Source of the DNA: Spirochaetales bacterium
Lineage (GTDB): Bacteria; Spirochaetota; Spirochaetia; Sphaerochaetales; Sphaerochaetaceae
NCBI GenBank assembly: GCA_028723145.1
Contig: JAQYFM010000064.1
Location: forward strand, 1-19,002
Length of the DNA stretch: 19,002 bases
Direction of reading: 5' to 3'
The notes under the pieces are model-generated. The model was not told where the DNA came from. It saw only the letters and a list, made by a program, of their open reading frames with translations, and ran no database searches. Both the position numbers and the translations under genes were made by a program. Of the stretch, positions 1 to 6,600 are shown one piece after another (the first letter of the stretch is position 1; each line of letters opens with the position of its first letter).

Positions 1-1
1 G

Positions 2-697
2 AGAAGTGTTAAGACTGATGGTTGGGCACTTTCAAAGGCTGGTATCGGCGACGATACAGATAAGCTCTATGCAGCTCTTGCTCTCATCGACTATGCATAT
101 AGCGAAAAGGGACAGATTCTCATGAGCTATGGTCCAGATGCATTTATCAAGACAAATGCTGACGGCAGCTATGTAACATTCAACTTCAACGGTAAAGAGA
201 TGCCTGAGATCGCTGATGTTACAGAAGAACTTCTCTGGAAGCTCACATCCGGTAACTATACAAACTTCGCAAGAATGTATCTCGGATCAACTCTCTCATT
301 CGCAAAGAGCCAGGCATTCGAATATCAGTGCACACACGAAGTAGGTAAGGAAGGTGCTGGTCACATTTCTACAGCTATTGGTCTTGGTACTATTAAGCAC
401 CCAGAGCTTGCTGTTACATCTAACCTTTGGTATGCATCAGTTCCTACAACTCTCCCAACAACTTCAGTTGAGACAGATACAGTTAACCAGTACACAGAGC
501 TCCAGAATCAGTTCAACCAGCAGAAGGGTAAAGTAAATATCCTCGTTGATCAGATTGCTAAGGGTTATACACTTGAAGGATGTTCTTCAGCTGCTACAAC
601 TGTTAACAAAGTTACTAACGAATGGGGTGGTTCTCAGTACCTCTTTATCAAGCAGGGTGCATGGAATCGTCTTCTCAAGTTCTATTCTCAGCTCTAA
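2..697 (+). CDS. ABC transporter extracellular solute-binding protein, C-terminal part (5' end outside window)
   Basis: The reading frame is open from the left edge, so this is the last ~231 residues of a longer protein; the ATG at 122 is internal. The visible part begins TDGWALSKAG, and its next segment (KLYAALALIDYAYSEKGQIL, then MSYGPD) resembles the closing lobe of family-1 sugar/oligosaccharide binding proteins, where a remaining-cluster helix is followed by a 'YG..G' turn. It has no transmembrane segment, as expected for an exported binding protein whose signal peptide lies upstream. It heads a run of membrane proteins and two MalK/UgpC-type ATPases, so the likely role is capture of a carbohydrate or glycoside outside the inner membrane. 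The substrate cannot be read from the sequence. Codons are strongly biased (CTC, ACA, GCT), suggesting high expression. The family call rests on the motif and the neighbours. Confidence 0.72.
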   Translation, partial: RSVKTDGWALSKAGIGDDTDKLYAALALIDYAYSEKGQILMSYGPDAFIKTNADGSYVTFNFNGKEMPEIADVTEELLWKLTSGNYTNFARMYLGSTLSFAKSQAFEYQCTHEVGKEGAGHISTAIGLGTIKHPELAVTSNLWYASVPTTLPTTSVETDTVNQYTELQNQFNQQKGKVNILVDQIAKGYTLEGCSSAATTVNKVTNEWGGSQYLFIKQGAWNRLLKFYSQL

Positions 698-721
698 GCT
701 AAGAAAATAAAAATCTATCTA

Positions 722-754
722 TCCTATGCGAAAGGCCCCACCTTTCGCATGGGG
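722..754 (+). other. Intercistronic stem-loop after the binding-protein gene
   Basis: Positions 722-735 pair with 741-754 to give a 14-bp stem, including two G-U pairs, around a 5-nt loop (CCCCA). The inner 10 bp are perfect (ATGCGAAAGG/CCTTTCGCAT). An A-rich stretch follows instead of a T run, so it is not a standard intrinsic terminator in the + direction. Such hairpins after binding-protein genes often protect the upstream mRNA from 3' decay, allowing more binding protein than transporter. The structure is visible; the role is inferred. Confidence 0.6.
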
Positions 755-789
755 AATTAAAAAAATAAAAAAATAAGGAGGAGGGGGTT

Positions 790-1374
790 ATGTACAAAAA
801 GCAGATGTTATTTCAAAAGTTGATCTGCTACCTTGCACTGGCTACCGGTTTCGTTGTTTTCCTTTATTCACTTGGAATCATGACGGACCTTTATGACTGT
901 CTTTATTCGACAATGATGGATCCATCAGATCTTACATATACAACAGTGCCTGGCTCCATCGTATACTATAATATGCAGGGATTTAACAAGGCATTCCTGT
1001 CTTCATCTATCGTTATGCTCCTGCTGGCATGCCTTCTCTTTGTCACACAGACGAATAACCGCAGAAAGTATTACATAGGTAACTATATTGCAACAGGCCT
1101 TTTTGTTGTTGCAACTCTTGTTATCGTTATTTGGGCACACTTCCAGATTCAGGAATTCAGAGGTCAGTGGCTTGCTGTAGATTTTGAAGCTTTGAAGATG
1201 CATGCTCAGATGTTTAAACAGAAATATACAGAATCTACATTCTGGTTCGATATCCACTATGGTGTTTTTGCTCTCTGCCTAGTTGAAGTAGGTCTTTTAA
1301 TCTACAATTGTATTTGGAAGATTAACCTAATGAAAGCAGAGCGTGAGCTCATCGCTAAGGGAGGTGCTGTATGA
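790..1374 (+). CDS. Small four-helix membrane protein of ABC operon (M1), unknown function
   Basis: A 194-residue protein with a strong ribosome site (AAGGAGGAGGGGG at 774-786) just upstream. It has four predicted membrane segments, at about residues 11-30, 69-86, 97-117 and 155-176. A ~38-residue polar loop between helices 1 and 2 contains LYDCLYSTMMDPSDL, and another polar loop lies between helices 3 and 4. It has no ABC permease EAA loop, so it is not an obvious permease. It overlaps the next gene by 4 bases (ATGA), so the two are probably co-translated. I recall similar conserved hypothetical proteins beside sugar ABC transporters in gut Firmicutes, but cannot verify this here. It is probably an accessory inner-membrane subunit or regulator of the importer. 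Confidence 0.8.
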   Translation: MYKKQMLFQKLICYLALATGFVVFLYSLGIMTDLYDCLYSTMMDPSDLTYTTVPGSIVYYNMQGFNKAFLSSSIVMLLLACLLFVTQTNNRRKYYIGNYIATGLFVVATLVIVIWAHFQIQEFRGQWLAVDFEALKMHAQMFKQKYTESTFWFDIHYGVFALCLVEVGLLIYNCIWKINLMKAERELIAKGGAV

Positions 1375-1868
1375 CAGATCAGGATAAACAAATTAAGACT
1401 GACCGCATGCGCTTTACAAAGAACAAGTTTTCTTCCAATCTTGCTCTTGTTGCAATTTTATTTGACGTATTTTACTTTGTAAGTATTTATAAGTCAGATG
1501 TCAGCACCTACTATTATACACTTGTGATTGGTGCATCAATCATTTATAACCTTGCATTTATGCTTGCAGCATTCCTCTCTTCTGAGGGTGTAAAATCATA
1601 TGGTGAAAAATTCTGCTATATCCTTATAGCACTTGGCATTATGCAGTTCGTAAGAATCTTCTACATTCCATGGAAAGCTAGTCATTCTGTAGTAACTATT
1701 GCTAATGTAGATGTTGTCGTAATGGGTACTGCACAGTTTGTTCGCTGTGCTATCTTCCTTGCGATTTCAGGTATTGCCTGCTTAGTTGCTGCAGTTGTTG
1801 GCATCCAGAAGAGCCGCATATTAAATGCTTATATCGCAACTCTCGGTGAAGAGGTCAGGAGGGACTAA
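1371..1868 (+). CDS. Small four-helix membrane protein of ABC operon (M2), unknown function
   Basis: A 165-residue protein whose ATG overlaps the preceding stop (ATGA). The ribosome site AAGGGAGG lies at 1357-1364. A charged, Lys-rich N-terminus of about 20 residues leads into four predicted membrane segments, at about 22-40, 48-70, 80-99 and 125-145, with a short charged tail (EEVRRD). The tight loop YKSDVSTYYY lies between helices 1 and 2. No enzymatic motif is visible. Its stop shares one base with the start of the first ATPase gene (TAATG), so M1, M2 and the ATPase behave as a coupled translation unit. Its size and helix number resemble M1 and M3, but I see no convincing sequence identity among them. 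Function unknown. Confidence 0.8.
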   Translation: MTDQDKQIKTDRMRFTKNKFSSNLALVAILFDVFYFVSIYKSDVSTYYYTLVIGASIIYNLAFMLAAFLSSEGVKSYGEKFCYILIALGIMQFVRIFYIPWKASHSVVTIANVDVVVMGTAQFVRCAIFLAISGIACLVAAVVGIQKSRILNAYIATLGEEVRRD

Positions 1869-2938
1869 TGGCTACTTTGAGCTTACAGCATATCGATAAG
1901 ATATATGATAATAACGTTCAGGCTGTTTTTGACTTCAATTTGGATGTTAAAGATGGTGAACTGATCGTACTTGTAGGACCATCAGGATGTGGTAAATCTA
2001 CTACATTAAGAATGGTTGCTGGTCTTGAAGATATCTCTAACGGTCATCTTCTTCTTGATGGTAAGGACATTACACAGTCACCTGCTAAAGATAGAGATAT
2101 GGCAATGGTATTCCAGAACTATGCTCTATATGGTCACATGACTGTTTATGAAAACATGGCATTTTCTTTAACAATGAGAAAGGAAGATCCAAACGTTATT
2201 CATAAAAAGGTTCTAGCAGCTGCTGAAATTCTTAATCTTACAACTCAGCTTAACAAAAAACCTAGCCAGCTTTCTGGTGGTCAGAGACAGAGAGTTGCAA
2301 TGGGAAGAAGTATTGTAAGAACTCCTAAGGTATTCTTATTTGATGAACCACTTTCTAACCTTGATGCTAAGTTAAGAGGTTCTACAAGAAGAGAAATTCT
2401 TCTCCTTCATAAGAGACTTAAGGCAACAATGCTCTATGTTACACACGACCAAACTGAGGCATTAACTCTTGCTGATAGAATCGTATGTATGTCTATGGGA
2501 CATGTTCAGCAGATTGGTACACCTCTTGAGCTTTACGATACACCAGCTAATCTCTTTGTTGCAGGTTTTATTGGTCTTCCTCCAATGAACTTCTTCGATG
2601 TAGATGTTAAGAATGGTAGACTCGAAGGAAAAGGCTTTGCTATTCCTCTTGATGATAAGCAAAAGAGAACATTAAAGAATTACGAAGGTAAGACAATTGT
2701 TCTTGGTGTTAGACCTGAAAATGTTGTACTTGGTAATGATGTTGGTATTAAAGTAACAACAAATGAAAACCTTGGTATGAATACTCTTGTTCATGGAAAC
2801 ATTGAAGGTGGCTCAAAGATTGTTGGTAAACTTCGTGGCTGGTGTGATTATAAGAATGGTGATAATGTTAAAGTATCATTCGATAGAATGCACTTCTTTG
2901 ATAAAGAAACAACTAACGCTATCAGAGGGGAGGTTTGA
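1868..2938 (+). CDS. MalK/UgpC-type ABC transporter ATP-binding protein 1
   Basis: A 356-residue ATPase that would power carbohydrate import from the cytoplasmic face of the membrane. Motifs are intact and in order: Walker A GPSGCGKST (37-45), Q-loop VFQ (81-83), signature LSGGQ (135-139), Walker B VFLFDE (155-160), D-loop SNLDA (163-167) and switch His193 in THDQ. A C-terminal TOBE/OB-fold region from about 237 (PPMNFF) places it in the CUT1 MalK/UgpC/MsmX group. The post-Q-loop segment reads YALYGHM, where family members, including the second ATPase here, usually have Pro in place of Gly. The TOBE part is more divergent than in ATPase 2. It starts with TAATG overlap after AGGAGG (1857-1862). 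Confidence 0.93.
   Translation: MATLSLQHIDKIYDNNVQAVFDFNLDVKDGELIVLVGPSGCGKSTTLRMVAGLEDISNGHLLLDGKDITQSPAKDRDMAMVFQNYALYGHMTVYENMAFSLTMRKEDPNVIHKKVLAAAEILNLTTQLNKKPSQLSGGQRQRVAMGRSIVRTPKVFLFDEPLSNLDAKLRGSTRREILLLHKRLKATMLYVTHDQTEALTLADRIVCMSMGHVQQIGTPLELYDTPANLFVAGFIGLPPMNFFDVDVKNGRLEGKGFAIPLDDKQKRTLKNYEGKTIVLGVRPENVVLGNDVGIKVTTNENLGMNTLVHGNIEGGSKIVGKLRGWCDYKNGDNVKVSFDRMHFFDKETTNAIRGEV
2270..2298 (+). repeat. 29-bp exact direct repeat, copy 1 (in ATPase 1)
   Basis: This stretch is identical to 4519-4547. Both copies encode the LSGGQRQRV signature region of the two ATPases. The same codons at every position exceed what protein conservation requires, which fits recent duplication, gene conversion or strong codon bias. 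Confidence 0.85.
2926..2933 (+). promoter_or_regulatory. Ribosome binding site that fixes the start of M3 at 2941
   Basis: AGGGGAGG ends 7 bases before the ATG at 2941 but only 1 base before the upstream TTG at 2935. The spacing therefore favours 2941. Confidence 0.7.
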
Positions 2939-2940
2939 TT

Positions 2941-3498
2941 ATGGGCTCAAGAAAAGGTATTAAAGAATGGCTCAGAAAGAAGGTAGTAGGTATCAAGCGT
3001 AATCCTCAGAAGATTGGTCTGATTGCATTTGCAATTACATTTATTTACTATTCTTTGAATTTAACATGTATTTCAAATACAACAGCTAAAATTCAGGGTT
3101 CAGGAATGGGACTTTGTGGCTTTGTTACAATGCTTTTATCTATTCTTAGCTTACTCTGTTATTCAAACTCTTTCCCAAGAAGAAAGAAAGTTAATAAGCC
3201 AATGCTTATTATTTTCTTGGTAATGGTTGGTATTATTCTATTTTGTGATTATAGATACAGAGATCTAATTTACTATGCAGTTGCGCTTTCTCCAAATCCA
3301 ATTGCTGTAACAGATTCAACTTTATACATCTTAGAAGCATATGATATGTTATTCACACATATGATTCTTCTATTTGTATCACTTGTTCTAATGGCACTTG
3401 GTCCTGTATTTAAGATTCTCCTTAAGAAGGTTAATACCAATGTTAATATCGATGGTTACGATAAGATGGAAGCTATCGATATTTCAAGTGAGGAGTGA
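2941..3498 (+). CDS. Small four-helix membrane protein of ABC operon (M3), unknown function
   Basis: A 185-residue protein from the ATG at 2941; a TTG two codons earlier is open but badly spaced from the ribosome site. The N-terminus is very basic (GSRKGIKEWLRKKV), suggesting a cytoplasmic start. Four predicted membrane segments follow at about 24-41, 56-75, 87-103 and 138-160, then an acidic tail ending ISSEE. Between helices 1 and 2 is a distinctive loop, NLTCISNTTAKIQGSGMG. A basic stretch, PRRKK, follows helix 2. No permease or enzyme motif is present. It lies directly after ATPase 1 and 8 bases before M4, so it belongs to the same operon. I recall look-alikes in gut Firmicute sugar transporter operons; this is unverified. 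Function unknown. Confidence 0.78.
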   Translation: MGSRKGIKEWLRKKVVGIKRNPQKIGLIAFAITFIYYSLNLTCISNTTAKIQGSGMGLCGFVTMLLSILSLLCYSNSFPRRKKVNKPMLIIFLVMVGIILFCDYRYRDLIYYAVALSPNPIAVTDSTLYILEAYDMLFTHMILLFVSLVLMALGPVFKILLKKVNTNVNIDGYDKMEAIDISSEE

Positions 3499-3506
3499 TT
3501 TAGCTA

Positions 3507-4115
3507 ATGGCAAAACATGAGGATAATATTTACAAGATCAATACTAAAGCAGTAGATGATCTTGTAGATGCTACTCCCGAAAATACTCCGCATTATAGTG
3601 AAGAGGAATTAAAGAAATATAGAACTAAGTCAAAGATTCAAATAAGTGGAAAATCTAAAGCATTATTAATTAAGCTTTGGTTTAGTGGTGCAGTTTGTTA
3701 TTTCTTTATTTGGGGTCTTGGAATGTATATTGCGTCGACTCTTGACCTCTTCTTTGTAACTGCGATAGGTATGGGCTTTGTTAAAGATATTCTAGAAAAC
3801 AATGCCTTAAGGTGGGTTGCAGATCCTCCAGGATCAAATGATAGATGGATGATGGTACCTAAAAAGAGATATGTTAGTCTTATTTTTAATGTACTTTATT
3901 CATTTGTTGTAATGTTCTGTGTCATGATGACCTATGAAGGTGTGAATGGTACTTTAAGTGCTGTCACCGGCCAAACAGAGGGTGTTCTGTTTGGAATCGA
4001 ACCAGTTACATTTGCTTTGATTTATCTGCTTTTTGATCTCTTTTTTCTTTGGATCAAGCACTTTGCAGCTAAAATCATTGCTGATGCTAGAAGTAAAGTA
4101 GAAAAAGGAGACTGA
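3507..4115 (+). CDS. Membrane protein of ABC operon (M4), unknown function
   Basis: A 202-residue protein with a ~50-residue hydrophilic, charged N-terminal region (INTKAVDDLVDATPEN, then SEEELKKYR). Hydrophobic segments follow at about 52-74, 79-95, 122-143 and 164-184, so it has three to four helices. A conserved-looking polar loop between the second and third contains ADPPGSNDRWMM. Its ribosome site (GAGGAG) lies in the end of M3. Its stop is one base before the ATG of ATPase 2, with AAAAAGGAG upstream, indicating coupled expression. The long soluble N-terminus distinguishes it from M1-M3 and could contact the ATPase. It has no recognisable permease coupling helix. I recall similar proteins in Clostridia next to MsmX-like ATPases; this is unverified. 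Confidence 0.78.
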   Translation: MAKHEDNIYKINTKAVDDLVDATPENTPHYSEEELKKYRTKSKIQISGKSKALLIKLWFSGAVCYFFIWGLGMYIASTLDLFFVTAIGMGFVKDILENNALRWVADPPGSNDRWMMVPKKRYVSLIFNVLYSFVVMFCVMMTYEGVNGTLSAVTGQTEGVLFGIEPVTFALIYLLFDLFFLWIKHFAAKIIADARSKVEKGD

Positions 4116-4116
4116 T

Positions 4117-5196
4117 ATGCCATACCTTGTTCTTAAAGACATAAATAAGATTTATCCAAATGGCTTCCATGCCGTACATGACTTTAACCTTGAGATTGAA
4201 AAAGGTGAATTCATAGTCTTTGTAGGTTCTTCTGGATGTGGTAAATCCACAACTCTCAGAATGATTGCAGGACTTGAGGATATCAGTAAGGGAGAATTCC
4301 TTATCGATGGTAAACGTGCAAACGAAAAGGGACCTAAAGATCGTGGAATCGCAATGGTATTCCAGAGCTATGCTCTTTATCCTCAGATGACAGTTTATGA
4401 TAACCTTGCATTTGGCTTAACACTTGAAGGTATCGATGAAGATGTTATTGAGCAGAAGGTTCAAAATGTTGCTAAGATTTTAGGATTAACAGACTATCTT
4501 GATAGACTTCCTAAAGCTCTTTCTGGTGGTCAGAGACAGAGAGTTGCCGTAGGTCGTGCAATTATTAGAAAGGTAGGTATCTTCCTTATGGACGAACCTC
4601 TTTCTAACCTCGATGCTAAGCAGAGAGTAACAATGAGAAGTGAGATTTCTGAAATCCACAGAAAGACTGGTGCAACTACTATCTATGTAACTCACGACCA
4701 GACAGAAGCTATGACAATGGCTGATAGAATCGTAGTTATGAAGGAAGGTTATATCCAGCAGGTTGGAACTCCTTATGATTTATACTTTAACCCTGTTAAC
4801 GTATTCGTTGCTGGATTTATTGGCGAGCCTCCAATGAACTTCGTTTCTGCAATACTAAAGGGCGGTAAGATTAACATCGGTAAGAATGTTATCGATTTAT
4901 CAAAGAAACTCAGCAGTCAAAACCTTAAGCAGTATGAAGGAAAGAAGATTATCTTTGGTTTCAGACCTGAAGCAATCGAGCTAGGAAAGGGCGAAGGTTA
5001 TCAAATTGATTGTACTGTAGAGTTAACTGAGCTCCTTGGTGATAATACTAACGTTTATGTAGATATCCAAGGTGAAAAGACAATTCTTAAGGTTAATCCA
5101 CATGATACACCTGAAATGGATAGCAAGATTTCATTCACTATTCCACTCGAGAGTGTATATCTCTTTGATGGCGAAACTGAAAAAGTAATAAAATAG
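4117..5196 (+). CDS. MalK/UgpC-type ABC transporter ATP-binding protein 2
   Basis: A 359-residue CUT1-type ATPase and the last gene of the operon. All catalytic motifs are present: Walker A (GSSGCGKST, ~37-45), Q-loop VFQSYALYPQM, signature LSGGQRQR, Walker B IFLMDEP, D-loop SNLDAKQ and switch THDQTEAM. A full TOBE/OB region follows, with the typical FGFRPEAIELG and VELTELLGDNT blocks. It looks like the standard energising subunit (UgpC/MsmX type). Compared with ATPase 1 it is closer to the family norm, keeping Pro in YALYP. Two intact ATPases in one operon could form a heterodimer, or each could serve a different permease set. A strong terminator begins 21 bases after the stop. Confidence 0.94.
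   Translation: MPYLVLKDINKIYPNGFHAVHDFNLEIEKGEFIVFVGSSGCGKSTTLRMIAGLEDISKGEFLIDGKRANEKGPKDRGIAMVFQSYALYPQMTVYDNLAFGLTLEGIDEDVIEQKVQNVAKILGLTDYLDRLPKALSGGQRQRVAVGRAIIRKVGIFLMDEPLSNLDAKQRVTMRSEISEIHRKTGATTIYVTHDQTEAMTMADRIVVMKEGYIQQVGTPYDLYFNPVNVFVAGFIGEPPMNFVSAILKGGKINIGKNVIDLSKKLSSQNLKQYEGKKIIFGFRPEAIELGKGEGYQIDCTVELTELLGDNTNVYVDIQGEKTILKVNPHDTPEMDSKISFTIPLESVYLFDGETEKVIK
4519..4547 (+). repeat. 29-bp exact direct repeat, copy 2 (in ATPase 2)
   Basis: Identical to 2270-2298; see that entry. The copies are 2,249 bases apart in direct orientation, so recombination between them would delete M3 and M4 and fuse the two ATPases. Confidence 0.85.
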
Positions 5197-5217
5197 TTTT
5201 TCCTTAAAATTTTGTTT

Positions 5218-5267
5218 AAAATGGCCTTTTTGCTAAGATTAGTTGAAATAGGCCATTTTATTTTTTT
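5218..5267 (+). terminator. Intrinsic terminator of the carbohydrate ABC operon
   Basis: AAAATGGCCT (5218-5227) pairs perfectly with AGGCCATTTT (5250-5259) around a 22-nt loop. It is followed by TTTTATTTTTTT through 5267. Confidence 0.88.
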
Positions 5268-5381
5268 GTCATATGTTTTATATCAATTTTTATATCTTTT
5301 ATTGTGTTGCTATTTGTTGTGTTTAATATAAATATTTACATATCAAGAAAAAATATACACAAAACCTTAAGTTAATATAAC

Positions 5382-5410
5382 TTTACAGTTGTGACTCTTT
5401 AGAATATTAT
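5382..5410 (+). promoter_or_regulatory. Sigma70-type promoter of the nucleoside transporter operon
   Basis: TTTACA (5382-5387) and TATTAT (5405-5410) are separated by exactly 17 bases. Transcription would start near 5417, giving a leader of about 27 nt. AGGAG (5432-5436) lies 7 bases before the ATG at 5444. No riboswitch fits in such a short leader. Confidence 0.65.
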
Positions 5411-5443
5411 AGATAATACATAAATATTCATAGGAGAATAACA

Positions 5444-6502
5444 ATGAAGAAGGCTTTTGCTATTTTAATGATTTGTCTTGTAGCTTTCTCAGCATTTGCA
5501 CAGGGTGCAGCTGAAGCTCAGGCTAAACAGGTTCTCAAAGTTGGTATGGTTACTGACTCTGGTACAATTGATGACCGCTCATTCAACCAGGGAACATATG
5601 AAGGTGTAAAGAAGGCAGCTGAAGAACTTGGTTGGGAGAATACATACCTCCGCCCAACAGGAACAACAACTTCTGATTATGTACAGGCTATCTATGCTCT
5701 TTATGATCAGGGTTATACATTTGTTGCTTGCCCAGGATTCCTCTTTGCTGAAGCAGTAGCTCAGGTACAGGGTGAAGTTGAAGATCTTAACCTCGTTATC
5801 ATCGATGATGCTCTCTCTGCAGGTATTGGTCCTAAGTCTGTTGCTATCGTATTTAAAGAGCAAGAGTCAGGCTTCCTCGCAGGTCTTGCAACAGCTCTCA
5901 AGATTGAAACTGGTGATGTAGGTTTCGTAGGTGGTATGGAAATTCCTGCAGTACAGAAGTTCAACTGGGGCTTCCAGCAGGGTGTTAAATATGCTAATGA
6001 CAACTTCGGTACAACAGTATCAATGAAGCCAGAAAACTTCGTATACTCTGGTTCATTCGCAGACCTCGCTCTTGGTCAGCAGCTTGCTAACGCAATGTAT
6101 GCTAGAGGCGTAAAGGTAATCTTTGCTGCAGCTGGTGGTACAGGTGTTGGTGCTATCAACGAAGCTAAGAACAGAAGACTTGCTGGTCAGGATGTTTGGG
6201 CAGTAGGTGTTGACGTAGACCAGTATTCAGTTGGTGATATGGGTAACGGCCAGTCATGTATCCTTACATCTGCTATGAAGGATGTAGCTGGTGTAGCATA
6301 TGATATGGTTAAGTCTCTTGCTGATGGTTCATATCCAGGTGGTCAGCTCCTTACTCTCGGTATCAAGGAAGGTAGAGCAGGTATCCCAGCTTCTAACCCT
6401 AACTTAACACCTGAAATTGAAGCTAAGGTTGCAGGAGTTGTAGAACTTATCAAGGCTGGTAAGGTTACAATTGCTGACAATGGTAATGGACTTATCAAAT
6501 AA
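5444..6502 (+). CDS. BMP/PnrA-family nucleoside-binding protein of ABC transporter
   Basis: A 352-residue exported protein that would bind purine nucleosides and deliver them to the importer encoded downstream. Residues 1-19 form a signal peptide (KK, hydrophobic core, SAFA then Q20). The mature protein has family marks: IDDRSFNQG (42-50), a nucleoside-contact motif in PnrA-type proteins, then AAGGTGVGAINEAK and VGVDVDQY. No lipobox cysteine is present: the only early Cys (C11) sits inside the hydrophobic core after Ile. Cleavage by signal peptidase I is therefore more likely than lipidation, unlike the lipoprotein PnrA/BmpA of Treponema and Borrelia. The ATPase, two permeases and a purine nucleoside phosphorylase follow, supporting a purine nucleoside substrate. 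The FAQGAAEA signal end looks spirochaetal. Confidence 0.93.
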   Translation: MKKAFAILMICLVAFSAFAQGAAEAQAKQVLKVGMVTDSGTIDDRSFNQGTYEGVKKAAEELGWENTYLRPTGTTTSDYVQAIYALYDQGYTFVACPGFLFAEAVAQVQGEVEDLNLVIIDDALSAGIGPKSVAIVFKEQESGFLAGLATALKIETGDVGFVGGMEIPAVQKFNWGFQQGVKYANDNFGTTVSMKPENFVYSGSFADLALGQQLANAMYARGVKVIFAAAGGTGVGAINEAKNRRLAGQDVWAVGVDVDQYSVGDMGNGQSCILTSAMKDVAGVAYDMVKSLADGSYPGGQLLTLGIKEGRAGIPASNPNLTPEIEAKVAGVVELIKAGKVTIADNGNGLIK

Positions 6503-6524
6503 GTAATTTTTAGCTAACAGTAAT

Positions 6525-6555
6525 AAGGCCGCCTCATATGTCTTGGCGGCCTTTT
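6525..6555 (+). terminator. Leaky terminator/attenuator between binding protein and ATPase genes
   Basis: AAGGCCGCC (6525-6533) pairs perfectly with GGCGGCCTT (6545-6553) around an 11-nt loop. Only a four-base T run (6552-6555) follows, so termination should be partial. It would raise binding protein relative to transporter. A smaller hairpin, CGTGC-AAAAA-GCACG (6568-6582), follows. Confidence 0.65.
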
Positions 6556-6600
6556 ATGAATCACGTCCGTGCAAAAAGCACGCCTCATTTTGGAGAAGAG

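Noticed and set aside
722..760. Pseudoknot between loop CCCC and downstream GGGG
   Set aside because: The GGGG directly follows the 14-bp stem and is better used extending that stem. No linker is left to span the helix.
2935..2940. TTG start for M3
   Set aside because: It lies 1 base after the ribosome site; the ATG two codons later is at the proper distance.
5597..5863. Antisense open frames inside the nucleoside-binding and other genes
   Set aside because: They lie opposite confidently identified genes with conserved motifs and have no ribosome sites or recognisable domains.
6538..6600. N-terminal extension of the nucleoside ATPase from ATG 6538
   Set aside because: The start lies within a hairpin, has no ribosome site and adds residues unlike the family. 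ATG 6601 has GGAG at 5 bases and begins where the family begins.
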